Shown here one piece after another: positions 1 to 6,896 of a stretch of 14,666 nucleotides of DNA. The translations under genes and the position numbers were made by a program. Source of the stretch: Solimonas_A sp035476855. Its GTDB lineage: Bacteria; Pseudomonadota; Gammaproteobacteria; Nevskiales; Nevskiaceae. The number at the start of each line of letters is the position of its first letter. Position 1 is the first letter of the stretch. The DNA lies in the NCBI GenBank assembly GCA_035476855.1, contig DATILC010000399.1, positions 1 through 14,666 of the forward strand, written 5' to 3'. The notes under the pieces are model-generated. The model did not search any database, was not told the DNA's origin, and saw nothing but the letters and a program-made list of their open reading frames with translations.

Positions 1-320
1 CGGAAGTAGCCGAACAGCTTCGGCTGCGGGTCGAAGAAGTGCACGCGCACGCCGGCTTGCAGCATGCCGGTGACGAAGTCGTCGGACAGGCTCGGCGAGC
101 CGTAGTGGTCCAGGGTCAACTCGACGCGCAGGCCGCGCTGCGCCACCTCGATCAGCGCCGCGCGCAGCTCGCGGCCCACCGGGTCGTCGAACAGGATGAA
201 GCTCTCGACCAGCACCTCCTGCTGCGCCGCGCGGATCGCCGCGAACACGCGCGGGAAGAACTCCTCGCCGTTCTCCAGCAAGCGCAGGCGGTTGCCCTGG
301 CGCCAGCGTTCGCCGCTCAC
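1..320 (-). CDS. clsB: Cardiolipin synthase B, N-terminal part (runs off window edge)
   Basis: This is a phospholipase-D-superfamily cardiolipin synthase, which joins phosphatidyl groups at the inner membrane to make cardiolipin. Only about the first 106 residues are present; the gene continues past base 1. The protein begins MSGERWRQGNRLRLLENGEE and includes VESFILFDD, a GLRVELTLDHYGSP segment and an AGVRVHFFDP segment, which fit the N-terminal half of the first PLD domain of ClsB. The catalytic HKD motifs lie outside the window. The GTG start (bases 320-318) overlaps the TGA stop of the upstream ybhP-like gene by four bases (GTGA), which supports this start and suggests translational coupling. 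E. coli carries the same ybhP-clsB order, which strengthens the assignment. The family call is firm; ClsB rather than another PLD-type synthase rests on both sequence and neighbourhood. Confidence 0.85.
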   Translation of the reverse strand, partial: MSGERWRQGNRLRLLENGEEFFPRVFAAIRAAQQEVLVESFILFDDPVGRELRAALIEVAQRGLRVELTLDHYGSPSLSDDFVTGMLQAGVRVHFFDPQPKLFGYF

Positions 321-1081
321 AGCCGGATCTCCGCGGTCAGCGCTGCGTGGTCGGACAGATGCGACCAGGGCCGGCGATGCAGCACCTCGGGCAGGTGCAC
401 GCCGACGTTGCGCACATAGATGCGGTCCAGGCTCAGCAGCGGCCAGCGCGCCGGGAAAGTGCGCGCGGCCCGGCCCAGGGCCTCGACGAAGACCTCGCGC
501 AGCGAGGCACAGCGCTGCAGGATCGCGTGTGCGCGCATGCGCCAGTCGTTGAAGTCACCGGCCACCATCAGCGGCGCGTCGGCCGGCAGGCCGTCGATCA
601 GCCGGCACAGCAGCTTCAGCTGCTCGCGCCGATGCGACTCGGCCAGGCCCAGGTGCACGCAGACCGCGTGCATCTCGCGGCCCAGGCCCGGCAGCCGCAG
701 CGTGCAATGCAGCAGGCCGCGGCGCTCGGGGCCGCGGATCGACACGTCGAGGTTTTCGTAGCGCAGGATCGGGAATTTCGACAGCAGCGCATTGCCATGG
801 TCGCCGCCGGGATAGACCGCGTTGCGGCCGTAGGCGTAGTCGCTCCAGAGCGTGTCGGCGAGGAACTCGTACTGCGAGGTCTTCGGCCAGTTCTCGTAGC
901 GCGTCGAGTGTTCCCGATGCGAGCCGAGGACTTCCTGCAGGAACACCAGGTCGGCAGACACGCCGCGCACCGCCTCGCGCAGTTCGTGCAGGATGAAGCG
1001 GCGGTTGAAATGGGTGAAACCCTTGTGCGTGTTCAGCGACAGGATCCTGAACGACAGGGGCGTTGGTGCTGGAGCATCCAT
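317..1081 (-). CDS. ybhP: Endonuclease/exonuclease/phosphatase family protein, YbhP-like
   Basis: This 254-residue protein has the metal-dependent endonuclease/exonuclease/phosphatase (EEP) fold. The active-site residues appear in order: N17 in LSLNTHKG, E50 in FLQE, D94-H95 with N97 in GGDHGNALLS, H143 in CVHLGL, D176 and N178 in AGDFNDW, D219 in LDRIYV, and D244-H245 in LSDHAAL. There is no signal peptide, so it is probably cytoplasmic or membrane-peripheral. The ATG at 1081 follows a GAGGGAAC ribosome binding site. It is the first gene of a leftward pair with clsB, and a ybhN homologue lies divergently next door, so the E. coli ybhP/clsB/ybhN set is complete. The true substrate (nucleic acid, phospholipid or inositol phosphate) cannot be told from sequence. 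Association with clsB makes a lipid-linked role plausible, but that is inference. Confidence 0.85.
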   Translation of the reverse strand: MDAPAPTPLSFRILSLNTHKGFTHFNRRFILHELREAVRGVSADLVFLQEVLGSHREHSTRYENWPKTSQYEFLADTLWSDYAYGRNAVYPGGDHGNALLSKFPILRYENLDVSIRGPERRGLLHCTLRLPGLGREMHAVCVHLGLAESHRREQLKLLCRLIDGLPADAPLMVAGDFNDWRMRAHAILQRCASLREVFVEALGRAARTFPARWPLLSLDRIYVRNVGVHLPEVLHRRPWSHLSDHAALTAEIRL

Positions 1082-1208
1082 GTTCCCTCACATCAGGCGT
1101 AGCGTTCATCAACCAATCTGGCGCCAGCCGATGAACCTGCGCTGAAGCACCCCGGAACTCGCGCAGCGGGCACGACTCCAAGCCGCAGTGGCAGCCGCAG
1201 AGGGAAAC
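1082..1208. promoter_or_regulatory. Divergent upstream region of ybhP-clsB and ybhN
   Basis: This 127-base gap must hold promoters for both directions. It contains a seven-base inverted repeat, GTTCATC (1104-1110) and GATGAAC (1130-1136), and a perfect ten-base palindrome CTGGCGCCAG (1119-1128) between the arms. I saw no convincing sigma-70 boxes. Binding by a shared regulator is possible but unproven. Confidence 0.3.
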
Positions 1209-2156
1209 ATGAGCGCGCACGGACGATGGCAACGCCGGGTGGGACCCGCGCTGACGCTGGCCTTCATCCTGCTGTTCGCCGTACTGCTGTGGAACCGCGC
1301 CGACAGCATCGACTGGCCTGCCGTGGGCCGCGCGCTGCGCGGCTACGAAGCCGCGGTGCTGCTGCAGGCCCTGCTGCTGACCCTGCTGGGCCACGCCGCC
1401 TTCGCCTGCTACGACCTGATCGGCCGGCGCTATGCCGGGCATGCGCTGCCGGTGCGGCGCGTGCTGCCGATCGCCGTGGTCGGCTACGTCTGCAATCTCA
1501 ACTTCGGCGCCCTGCTCGGCGGCATCGGCCTGCGCTATCGCCTGTATGCACGTCATGGCCTGGCCACCGGCCAGATCACGCGCGTGATCGGCCTGGGCAT
1601 CGTCACCCACTGGTCGGGCTACCTGCTGCTGGCCGGCGCAGTATTCCTGCTGGCGCCTCCGCCCTGGCCGGCGGACTGGCCAGCCGGCCCGCAACTGCTC
1701 CGGGGCACTGGCGCGCTGCTGCTGGTGATGCTGCTGCTGTGGCTGGCCGCCTGCGCCTTCGCGGGACAGCGGCGCTGGCGTATCCGCCAGCTGCAGCTGC
1801 GCCTGCCGCGGCTGCGCATGGCGGCACTGCAACTGGTGCTGGCGCTGGGCAACTGGCTGCTGGTCGCGCTGGTGATCGCGCGCCTGATGCCGGCGGAGAT
1901 TCCGCCGCTGGCGGTGCTGGGCTGCTACTACCTCAGCGTGCTGGCGACGCTGGTGGTGCGCATTCCCGGCGGCGTCGGCGTGGTCGAGGCGGTGTTCCTC
2001 GCCCTGCTCGGCCCGCGGTACGGCGCGGCGGGATTGCTCGCGGCGCTGCTGGCCTGGCGCGCGATCTACTACCTGCTGCCGCTGCTGTTGGCCGCACCGC
2101 TGTATCTGCGCCTGGAACAGACGGCGCGGCAGCGCGTGGCTGCCGCGCCGGCCTGA
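1209..2156 (+). CDS. ybhN: YbhN-like inner-membrane protein (LPG synthase/UPF0104 transmembrane family)
   Basis: This 315-residue protein is almost entirely hydrophobic, with about eight likely membrane helices starting at residues 10-28 (VGPALTLAFILLFAVLLW). Family landmarks are the CYDLIGRRYAGH segment, the GGIGLRYRLYARHGL loop, a THWSGYLLLAG helix, the RIPGGVGVVEAVFLALL segment and a C-terminal LLAWRAIYYLLPLLL stretch. These match the E. coli YbhN pattern and the integral-membrane domain of lysylphosphatidylglycerol synthase (MprF). The soluble aminoacyl-transferase domain of MprF is absent, so tRNA-dependent lipid modification is not predicted from this gene alone. ATG 1209 is preferred over an upstream GTG at 1188 because AGAGGGA precedes it. 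In E. coli the gene follows clsB in the same direction; here it is transcribed away from ybhP-clsB. Its biochemical role is unknown. Confidence 0.85.
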   Translation: MSAHGRWQRRVGPALTLAFILLFAVLLWNRADSIDWPAVGRALRGYEAAVLLQALLLTLLGHAAFACYDLIGRRYAGHALPVRRVLPIAVVGYVCNLNFGALLGGIGLRYRLYARHGLATGQITRVIGLGIVTHWSGYLLLAGAVFLLAPPPWPADWPAGPQLLRGTGALLLVMLLLWLAACAFAGQRRWRIRQLQLRLPRLRMAALQLVLALGNWLLVALVIARLMPAEIPPLAVLGCYYLSVLATLVVRIPGGVGVVEAVFLALLGPRYGAAGLLAALLAWRAIYYLLPLLLAAPLYLRLEQTARQRVAAAPA

Positions 2157-2198
2157 GCCTGCGCCCGGTTAGGGCCTGGCCGCAGGGAAGCTTTGAAA

Positions 2199-2239
2199 AA
2201 GTCCGTTCGTGCTGAGCCTGTCGAAGCACGGGCGGACTT
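2199..2239. repeat. REP-like palindromic element, copy 1
   Basis: A hairpin sits between convergent genes. The outer arms AAGTCCG (2199-2205) and CGGACTT (2233-2239) are perfect complements, and an inner GTGCT/AGCAC stem brackets the core GAGCCTGTCGA. The core resembles GAGCCTGTCGAA-type extragenic palindromes common in GC-rich proteobacteria; this is recognition from memory, not a search. The location just after ybhN fits a transcription-ending or mRNA-protecting role. Confidence 0.65.
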
Positions 2240-2256
2240 TGCCACCGACGGTCAAC

Positions 2257-2301
2257 AAGTTACCGCCCACCCTTCGACAAGCTCAGGGCGAACGGCAACT
2301 T
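2257..2301. repeat. REP-like palindromic element, copy 2 (inverted relative to copy 1)
   Basis: This copy carries the related core TTCGACAAGCTCAGGGCGAA, the reverse complement of the copy 1 core with a few changes. The outer arms AAGTTACCG (2257-2265) and CGGCAACTT (2293-2301) pair at eight of nine positions. With copy 1 it forms an inverted pair in the 158-base gap between ybhN and the PhaC-like gene, which converge here. Confidence 0.65.
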
Positions 2302-2314
2302 ACTCAGCGCATCC

Positions 2315-3562
2315 CTACAGCGTCGGATCTTCGGCCATGCGCGTGCGCCGCGCGCGGCGCAGCGAGGCGTCGGCGGCGGTGGCATCGGCCTTCTTCGCGC
2401 CGCCCACCAGTTGCGAGCGCTGATCCAGCCACTGCGCGCAGGGCTCCCAGACGTTCTTCTGCGCACCGCCGCCGAGGATCACGCCCATGTGGCCGCCCGG
2501 GGCGATGCGGAATTCCTTGTCCTGCGAGGCGACCACGTCGACGATGCGGCGCGCGATCTGCGCCGGCACCAGGTGGTCGGTGGTGCCGGCGTAGACCAGC
2601 ATGTTGGCCTTGATCTTCGTGAGATCCGCGACGCGGTCGCGCACCTCGATGCGGCCGGCGGCGAGCTGGTTGTCGATCGCCATCTTCACCACCATGTCCT
2701 GGATCACGCCGCCCGGGTAGAGCAGCATGTTGTTGAGGTAGTCGGCGGTGGTGGAGTAGCTCTCGACGAACTCGCGGTCCCACAGCCGCGCCAGCAGGTC
2801 CCAGTAAGTGGTCATCGAGCCGACCGGGTCGGTGGCCTTGAACGCCAGCGTGGTCAGCCAGCCCGGCGCATGCAGGCGGATCGGGTCGAGCATGTGCAGG
2901 CGCAGCGAGCTGAACTTGCGCACCAGCTTGGCCGGCGTGTTGAGCACGGTGGCGGCGCGCGCCACCATGCCGCCGCCGCGCAGGTCGATCGGGCTGGCGA
3001 TGGTGATGAGGTTGCGGATGTGCTGGTCCTGGGTGAAGCCCAGGTGCATCAGGCACAGCAAGCCGCCCATGCACCAGCCCATCAGCGAGACGTCCTGCAC
3101 GCCGGAGTGGCGCCGCACCTCGGCCAGCGCCTCGCCGAACATGTCGATGGCGTAGTCCTTCAGGCCCAGGCCGGCGTGCCGCTTCTGCGGCTTGCCCCAG
3201 TCGATCAGATACACGTGGTAGCCGCGCGCCGCCATGTAGCGCACCAGCGAGCGCTGCGGCAGCAGGTCGAAGGTTTCGGTGGTGACGCCCAGCGGCGGCA
3301 CCAGCACCAGCGGCACCGGATGGCGCTCATGGCGCACCGGCACCTGGCTGCCGTCGGCCATCTCGATGCGCGACTCCGCCGGCGGCGGGTAATAGCGCAG
3401 CGACATCGGATCGCCGGCGTGGACCGTGTCGAAGGGGGTGAGCCCGGACTTGATCAGGGTCTCGCGCAGGAACAGCCAGTCGAAGGCGTTGTCCGCCATC
3501 GCCAGCAGTTTCTCGTTGAGCTTGAGGCCCTGGTCCAGGGCCTCCTTCTGCAGTCGGTTCAT
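2315..3562 (-). CDS. PHA-synthase-like (class III PhaC-type) alpha/beta hydrolase
   Basis: This 415-residue alpha/beta-fold enzyme resembles the class III polyhydroxyalkanoate synthase subunit PhaC. Visible landmarks are PVPLVLVPPLG (first strand), HVYLIDWGKP, a lipase-like box GWCMGG with Cys164 as nucleophile, TTDHLVP with Asp329, and APGGHMGVILGG with His358. The Asp-to-His spacing of 29 equals that of the Allochromatium vinosum enzyme (D302, H331). It is longer than that about 355-residue enzyme, partly through a basic, low-complexity tail after residue 380. I could not find the W-N-x-D stretch typical of many true synthases, and no phaE, phaR, phaA, phaB or phasin gene is nearby, so polymerase activity is uncertain; a related acyltransferase or thioesterase is the alternative. 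ATG 3562 follows GGAGAGGA. It lies 58 bases after another alpha/beta hydrolase gene, probably in one transcript. Confidence 0.75.
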   Translation of the reverse strand: MNRLQKEALDQGLKLNEKLLAMADNAFDWLFLRETLIKSGLTPFDTVHAGDPMSLRYYPPPAESRIEMADGSQVPVRHERHPVPLVLVPPLGVTTETFDLLPQRSLVRYMAARGYHVYLIDWGKPQKRHAGLGLKDYAIDMFGEALAEVRRHSGVQDVSLMGWCMGGLLCLMHLGFTQDQHIRNLITIASPIDLRGGGMVARAATVLNTPAKLVRKFSSLRLHMLDPIRLHAPGWLTTLAFKATDPVGSMTTYWDLLARLWDREFVESYSTTADYLNNMLLYPGGVIQDMVVKMAIDNQLAAGRIEVRDRVADLTKIKANMLVYAGTTDHLVPAQIARRIVDVVASQDKEFRIAPGGHMGVILGGGAQKNVWEPCAQWLDQRSQLVGGAKKADATAADASLRRARRTRMAEDPTL

Positions 3563-3572
3563 CGCATCCTCT

Positions 3573-3608
3573 CCGGTCGCCCCCGCCTACGCCGGCCGGG
3601 GCGACCGG
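3573..3608 (-). promoter_or_regulatory. Intergenic hairpin abutting the ribosome binding site of the PhaC-like gene
   Basis: A perfect eleven-base-pair inverted repeat (arms 3573-3583 and 3598-3608; CCGGTCGCCCC on the plus strand) encloses a 14-base loop. In the leftward transcript, its 3' arm ends in CCGG directly next to the AGAGGA ribosome binding site. It could limit translation of the PhaC-like gene, act as a partial terminator between the two genes, or protect an mRNA end. There is no U-tract, so a classic intrinsic terminator is unlikely. Confidence 0.5.
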
Positions 3609-3620
3609 AAGAATAGCGAT

Positions 3621-4571
3621 TCAGGCCCGTCGGCGCTGTGGCTCCACCGCCAGCTGCTGCGGCCGGCTGCGCACGTCGCGCAGGAAGCGGCCCAGTTCGC
3701 GGGTGAACTGCGCCGGTGCGTCGAACTGCACGCAGTGGCCGGCGCCCTCGAAGCGCACGATCTCGACGTCCGGGACGTAGCGCGCGAACGCCATCTGGCC
3801 CTCGATCGGGTACATCCTCGAGTGAGTGCCGGCGAACACGCGGAACAGCTTGCCCTGGGTGCGGCCGACCGAGTCGCGCCAGTCGTGGTCGATCTCGGCG
3901 TAGGTGCGCATGATGTCGGTGTAGACGCGCCACTGCTCGGTGCCGGCCAGGCGGCTGATCAGCGGCTCGAAGCGGCCGAGGCTGAAGGCGGCCTGCAGCG
4001 CGCGGTTCTCGACCGCGGCGACGCCGAACTCGGCGAGCATGTTCCACATGCGGCCGCGCAGCTTCTTCGGCAGCTCCCCGAACGGCGTGTAGGGCGCGTG
4101 CTCGCCGAGGTCGGCGATCAGCGAGCGCATGTCGCTGCGGAACCCGAGGTGGCGCTCGCCGAACAGGCCCCAGGGCCAGCCGGCCTTGCCGGTGACGCAG
4201 GGCGGGTTGTCGATGTTGAGGTAGCCGGCGACACGGTCGAAGCCGTAGCGGCGCTGGTACTCCAGCGCGGTACAGGCACCCATCGACAGGCCGGCCAGCG
4301 CCGGGTTGTCGAGCTTGAGCGCGACCAGCAGGTCCTCGAGGTCGTCGGCGTGCTGCTCGAGCGCGTTTTCCTTGCGGATCGGCAGGCGGTGCGAGCCGCC
4401 GAAGCCGCGCAGGTCCGGCAGGATGAAGCGGTGGCGGGTGGCCAGCGGCAGGATGTTGGGCAGCCACATCCAGGCGTGCATGCCGAAACCGTGGAGCAGG
4501 ACACAGGTCGGGCCACGGCCGATGTCCCAGTAATGCATCTGCGCACCATCGCGCAGCGTCACATGTGGCAT
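3621..4571 (-). CDS. Alpha/beta-fold hydrolase with atypical catalytic acid
   Basis: This 316-residue enzyme of the alpha/beta hydrolase superfamily shows the oxyanion-loop motif LLHGFGMH (residues 25-32), DLRGFGGS (53-60), the nucleophile elbow GLSMGA with Ser96, and GAGHCVQFD with His279. The acid normally found after strand beta-7 seems absent: the segment reads FAGTHSRMYP, with Ser251 at the expected position. Asp121 in LNIDNPP, after strand beta-6, could replace it. There is no signal peptide, so it is cytoplasmic. ATG 4571 is preceded by TGGAAGAA. It lies 58 bases upstream of the PhaC-like gene on the same strand, so the two are probably co-transcribed and may act on related acyl or ester substrates. 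The substrate is unknown; esterase, lactonase and epoxide hydrolase are all possible. Confidence 0.8.
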   Translation of the reverse strand: MPHVTLRDGAQMHYWDIGRGPTCVLLHGFGMHAWMWLPNILPLATRHRFILPDLRGFGGSHRLPIRKENALEQHADDLEDLLVALKLDNPALAGLSMGACTALEYQRRYGFDRVAGYLNIDNPPCVTGKAGWPWGLFGERHLGFRSDMRSLIADLGEHAPYTPFGELPKKLRGRMWNMLAEFGVAAVENRALQAAFSLGRFEPLISRLAGTEQWRVYTDIMRTYAEIDHDWRDSVGRTQGKLFRVFAGTHSRMYPIEGQMAFARYVPDVEIVRFEGAGHCVQFDAPAQFTRELGRFLRDVRSRPQQLAVEPQRRRA

Positions 4572-4814
4572 TTCGAATTCTTCCAGGCGGTGGGAACCCG
4601 CGCGGCCTCGGGGCCCGGGACGGCGGGCCGCAGCCTGTGGACACCGGCAAGGCCGGCGGCATGGCTACGGGCCTGCGGTCGCGGTCAGCGACGGATGGCG
4701 CGTGGCTCCCTGTTTATCTTTATGCCCGCACCATCCGTGGCCCGGGTCCGAGGCCCAATTCTTACGCCAAATGTGACGCCGGCGCCACCTTTTCCAGGAG
4801 CAAAACCCGCACGT
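4572..4814. other. Gene-free stretch upstream of the hydrolase pair
   Basis: These 243 bases separate the end of the TolC-like gene from the start of the alpha/beta hydrolase gene and should hold the hydrolase promoter. An AT-richer patch at 4720-4735 reads CATAAAGATAAACA on the minus strand, but I could not match it with a good -35 box. A GC-rich near-palindrome (GTGACGCCGGCGCCAC, about 4783-4798) could form a short hairpin downstream of the TolC-like gene. No protein-coding sequence is convincing here. Confidence 0.3.
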
Positions 4815-6077
4815 TTATCGGACGACGGACGGCTCCAGCTGCCCGGTGACCGCCAGCAGGCGGTAGGCGGCGGCGCTGCGGTCGCGGCGGCTGTTGATCA
4901 GGCTGACCTGGGCCGACAGCAGTTCGCGCTCGGCGTCGAGCAGATCCAGCGTGGTGCGGCTGCCGACTTCCAGCTCCTTGCGCACGCCATCCAGCGCCAG
5001 TTCGGCGGCCTGCGCCTGCGCCTCGAAGGCCGGCACGCGCTCGCGCGCGGCCTGCAGCGATTCCCAGGCCTGGATCACCGATTCCTCGATCGCCTGCGCC
5101 GTGTCCTCGGCCAGTGCCGCGGCCTGCACCTCGCGCGCCTCGGCCTCGTGCACCGCGGCACTCACCGCACCGCCCTGGTAGAGCGGCAGCTGCAGCTTCA
5201 GCAGCGCCGACCAGCGGTCGATGCGCTCGTAGCCGAAGTCGGTGTTGTCGGCAGTGTTGGCCTGGGCATCGATGAACAGCTGCGGCCGGCCGGCGGCGCG
5301 CGCCAGGCCGATGCCGGCCTGCGCGGCACGCTGCTGGGCCTGGGCCTCGCGCAGCAGCGGCGAGGTCTGCGCCTGCTGCAGCGCCGTGTCCAGCGTCGCC
5401 GGCAGCGGCGGTTCGACGGCGGTCTCCGCCAGCGCCTCCGGTGCGACGCCGACCACGCGCTCGAAGCTGGCCGTGGAGGAACGCAGCGCGGCGCGTGCGC
5501 CGGCCAGTTCGGCCTGTGCACCGGCGACGCGGGCCTGGGCCTGCGAGACGTCGGTGCGTGTCGCCTCGCCGGCGTCGAAGCGCTTGCGCGTGTCGCTGCC
5601 GGCGGCGTCGAGGGCGCGCAGGTTGGATTGGTTGAGGCCGATCACCGCGCGGTCGCGCGACACCGAAAGATAAGCGTTGATCGCCGCCAGCAATACCTGC
5701 TGGCGCGTCGCCGCGTCGCGGCTGCCGGCGCCCTCGGCGGCGAAGCCGGCGGCGTCGACCTGCGCGTCGATGCGACCGCCGGCGTAGAGCGGCTGGGTCA
5801 GCTGCGCGCCGATGCTGTTGGGCGTGCGCGTGCCGGAGGGCGGGAACGGCGAGTCGACCTGGAAGTCGGCACGGCCGACATCGGCGGCGACGCTGACGCT
5901 CGGCTGGTAGCCGGCGCGCGCCTGCTCGACCGCGGCCTGCGCCGCGCCGACATCGGCGCTCGCGGCGCGGATGCGCGGGTCATTGCGCAGGGCCAGCTGC
6001 GCAGCCTCCGGCAGGCTCAGGGCCTGGGCGGCCAGCGGCAGCAGCAACAGCAGCGCCGGGATCAGGATGCGGACCAT
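4815..6077 (-). CDS. TolC-family outer-membrane efflux channel
   Basis: This 420-residue protein of the OEP/TolC family forms the trimeric outer-membrane channel of tripartite efflux or type I export systems. A signal peptide MVRILIPALLLLLPLAAQA precedes LSLPEAAQLALRNDPRIRAA, the usual N-terminal helix. Two similar long alpha-helical halves follow, rich in Ala, Gln and Glu, with SIGAQLTQPLYAGGRID in the first and LLKLQLPLYQGGAVS in the second marking the repeated beta-strand segments. The length fits the family. ATG 6077 is chosen because GAGGAGAG precedes it and a signal peptide follows at once; a frame opening at 6128 would add 17 implausible residues. It lies downstream of the tetR gene on the same strand and near emrA-like and emrB-like genes, so it is probably the dedicated channel of this pump. 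Confidence 0.9.
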   Translation of the reverse strand: MVRILIPALLLLLPLAAQALSLPEAAQLALRNDPRIRAASADVGAAQAAVEQARAGYQPSVSVAADVGRADFQVDSPFPPSGTRTPNSIGAQLTQPLYAGGRIDAQVDAAGFAAEGAGSRDAATRQQVLLAAINAYLSVSRDRAVIGLNQSNLRALDAAGSDTRKRFDAGEATRTDVSQAQARVAGAQAELAGARAALRSSTASFERVVGVAPEALAETAVEPPLPATLDTALQQAQTSPLLREAQAQQRAAQAGIGLARAAGRPQLFIDAQANTADNTDFGYERIDRWSALLKLQLPLYQGGAVSAAVHEAEAREVQAAALAEDTAQAIEESVIQAWESLQAARERVPAFEAQAQAAELALDGVRKELEVGSRTTLDLLDAERELLSAQVSLINSRRDRSAAAYRLLAVTGQLEPSVVR

Positions 6078-6108
6078 GGTTCTCTCCTCAACGCACAAAA
6101 GCTTTCTG

Positions 6109-6189
6109 CCACGGATTGCGCGGATCAACGCGGATCAACAGCCATGCGCAAGCGGTTTGAAAATCCGCGTTCATCCGCGTCATCCGTGG
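6109..6189. repeat. Inverted-repeat hairpin between tetR and tolC
   Basis: The arms at 6109-6135 and 6163-6189 are inverted copies identical at 24 of 27 positions, starting CCACGGAT on the outside, with a 27-base loop. Within each arm CGCGGAT-type units recur. It resembles CCACGGAT/ATCCGTGG extragenic repeats seen scattered in other proteobacterial genomes (from memory). The right arm overlaps the last codons and the TGA stop of the tetR gene. It may act as a processing or attenuation hairpin in a tetR-tolC transcript. Confidence 0.65.
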
Positions 6190-6836
6190 CCAGTGGTTTT
6201 CTGTTCACGGCGGCAGCCGTTCAGGAACAGGCGCACCGCGTGCTGCAGGAATTCGTCGAGATTCTCGCCTTCCGGCATGGCGCTCATGCCATGCAGGGCG
6301 CGGAACATCGGGTAGGTACGCACCAGGTTCATCAGCTGGATCGCCGACCAGTCCGCCTTGGGGCAGTCGAGCACGCCGGCCTCGTGCTGCTCGCGCAGAT
6401 AGCTGGCCAGCAGGCCCAGCCCGCGCCGCGGACCGGCCTCGTAGAAGCGCTCGGCCAGTTCGGGAAAACGCCCGGCCTCGGCAATCATCGCGCGGTGCAT
6501 GGCGATGCGCTGCGGCGCCAGGAACAGCTGCACCACGCGCCGCGCGAACTGCAGCAGCACCTGCTCGACCGCGCCGCTGCCCGTGCCGCGGGCCGGGAAC
6601 TCGGCGCTGTTGATCAGCTCCTGGCACTGCCGCGCGATCATCTCGCCGAACAGGCCTTCCTTGCTGCCGAAGTACTGGTAGACGCTGGCCTTGGAACCGC
6701 CGGTGCGCTGTACCACCTCGTCGATGCTGGCGCTGGCGTAGCCGTGCTCCAGGAAGATGTCGCGCGCTGCGTCCAGCAGCGCCTCGCGGCGCAATTCGCC
6801 CCGGCGCGTGGCGGGCGCAGGAGGCGTTTGGTGCAT
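6180..6836 (-). CDS. TetR/AcrR-family transcriptional regulator
   Basis: This 218-residue regulator has an N-terminal TetR DNA-binding domain (about residues 15-62). Its core is ALLDAARDIFLEHGYASASIDEVV, followed by the recognition helix region GGSKASVYQYFGSKEGLF. The C-terminal part (about 75-210) is helical and presumably binds ligand and dimerises; it resembles the AcrR-type C-terminal domains next to efflux pumps. ATG 6836 is chosen because it leaves a normal short N-terminus. A GTG at 6881 would add 15 residues; neither start has a clear ribosome binding site. The final residues (GHG, stop) fall in an extragenic repeat. Its gene is divergent from the emrA-like gene and precedes tolC, so the likely role is repression of the pump and of itself, relieved by a pump substrate. 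That role is inferred from context. Confidence 0.87.
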   Translation of the reverse strand: MHQTPPAPATRRGELRREALLDAARDIFLEHGYASASIDEVVQRTGGSKASVYQYFGSKEGLFGEMIARQCQELINSAEFPARGTGSGAVEQVLLQFARRVVQLFLAPQRIAMHRAMIAEAGRFPELAERFYEAGPRRGLGLLASYLREQHEAGVLDCPKADWSAIQLMNLVRTYPMFRALHGMSAMPEGENLDEFLQHAVRLFLNGCRREQKTTGHG

Positions 6837-6867
6837 CTGCGAGGGCGTTTCCACGAAACGCCGGGGT

Positions 6868-6896
6868 TTGACTTTCGGCACGGTCGGGCAGAGAAT
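6868..6896 (+). promoter_or_regulatory. Candidate promoter for the emrA-emrB-like operon
   Basis: TTGACT (6868-6873) and GAGAAT (6891-6896) are separated by 17 bases and match sigma-70 boxes at five and four of six positions. Transcription would start near 6903, about 70 bases before the emrA-like ATG. This placement lies outside the regulator gene only if that gene starts at 6836. Confidence 0.35.

Noticed and set aside
2169..2178. TTAGGGCCTG, resembling the outer end of the palindromic elements at 10112 and 11005.
   Set aside because: Only eight to ten bases match and no inverted partner is nearby; chance or a decayed remnant cannot be told apart.
4732..4742. CATCCGTGGCC, matching the outer end of the repeat at 6163-6189.
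   Set aside because: Only eleven bases, with no second arm nearby; too short to call a repeat copy.
4783..4798. Possible intrinsic terminator after the TolC-like gene.
   Set aside because: The near-palindrome has almost no loop and is not followed by a U-tract, so terminator function is unsupported.
6837..6881. Alternative GTG start giving the regulator 15 more residues.
   Set aside because: It lacks a ribosome binding site, would place the candidate pump promoter inside the gene, and ATG 6836 gives a normal TetR N-terminus. It is not excluded.
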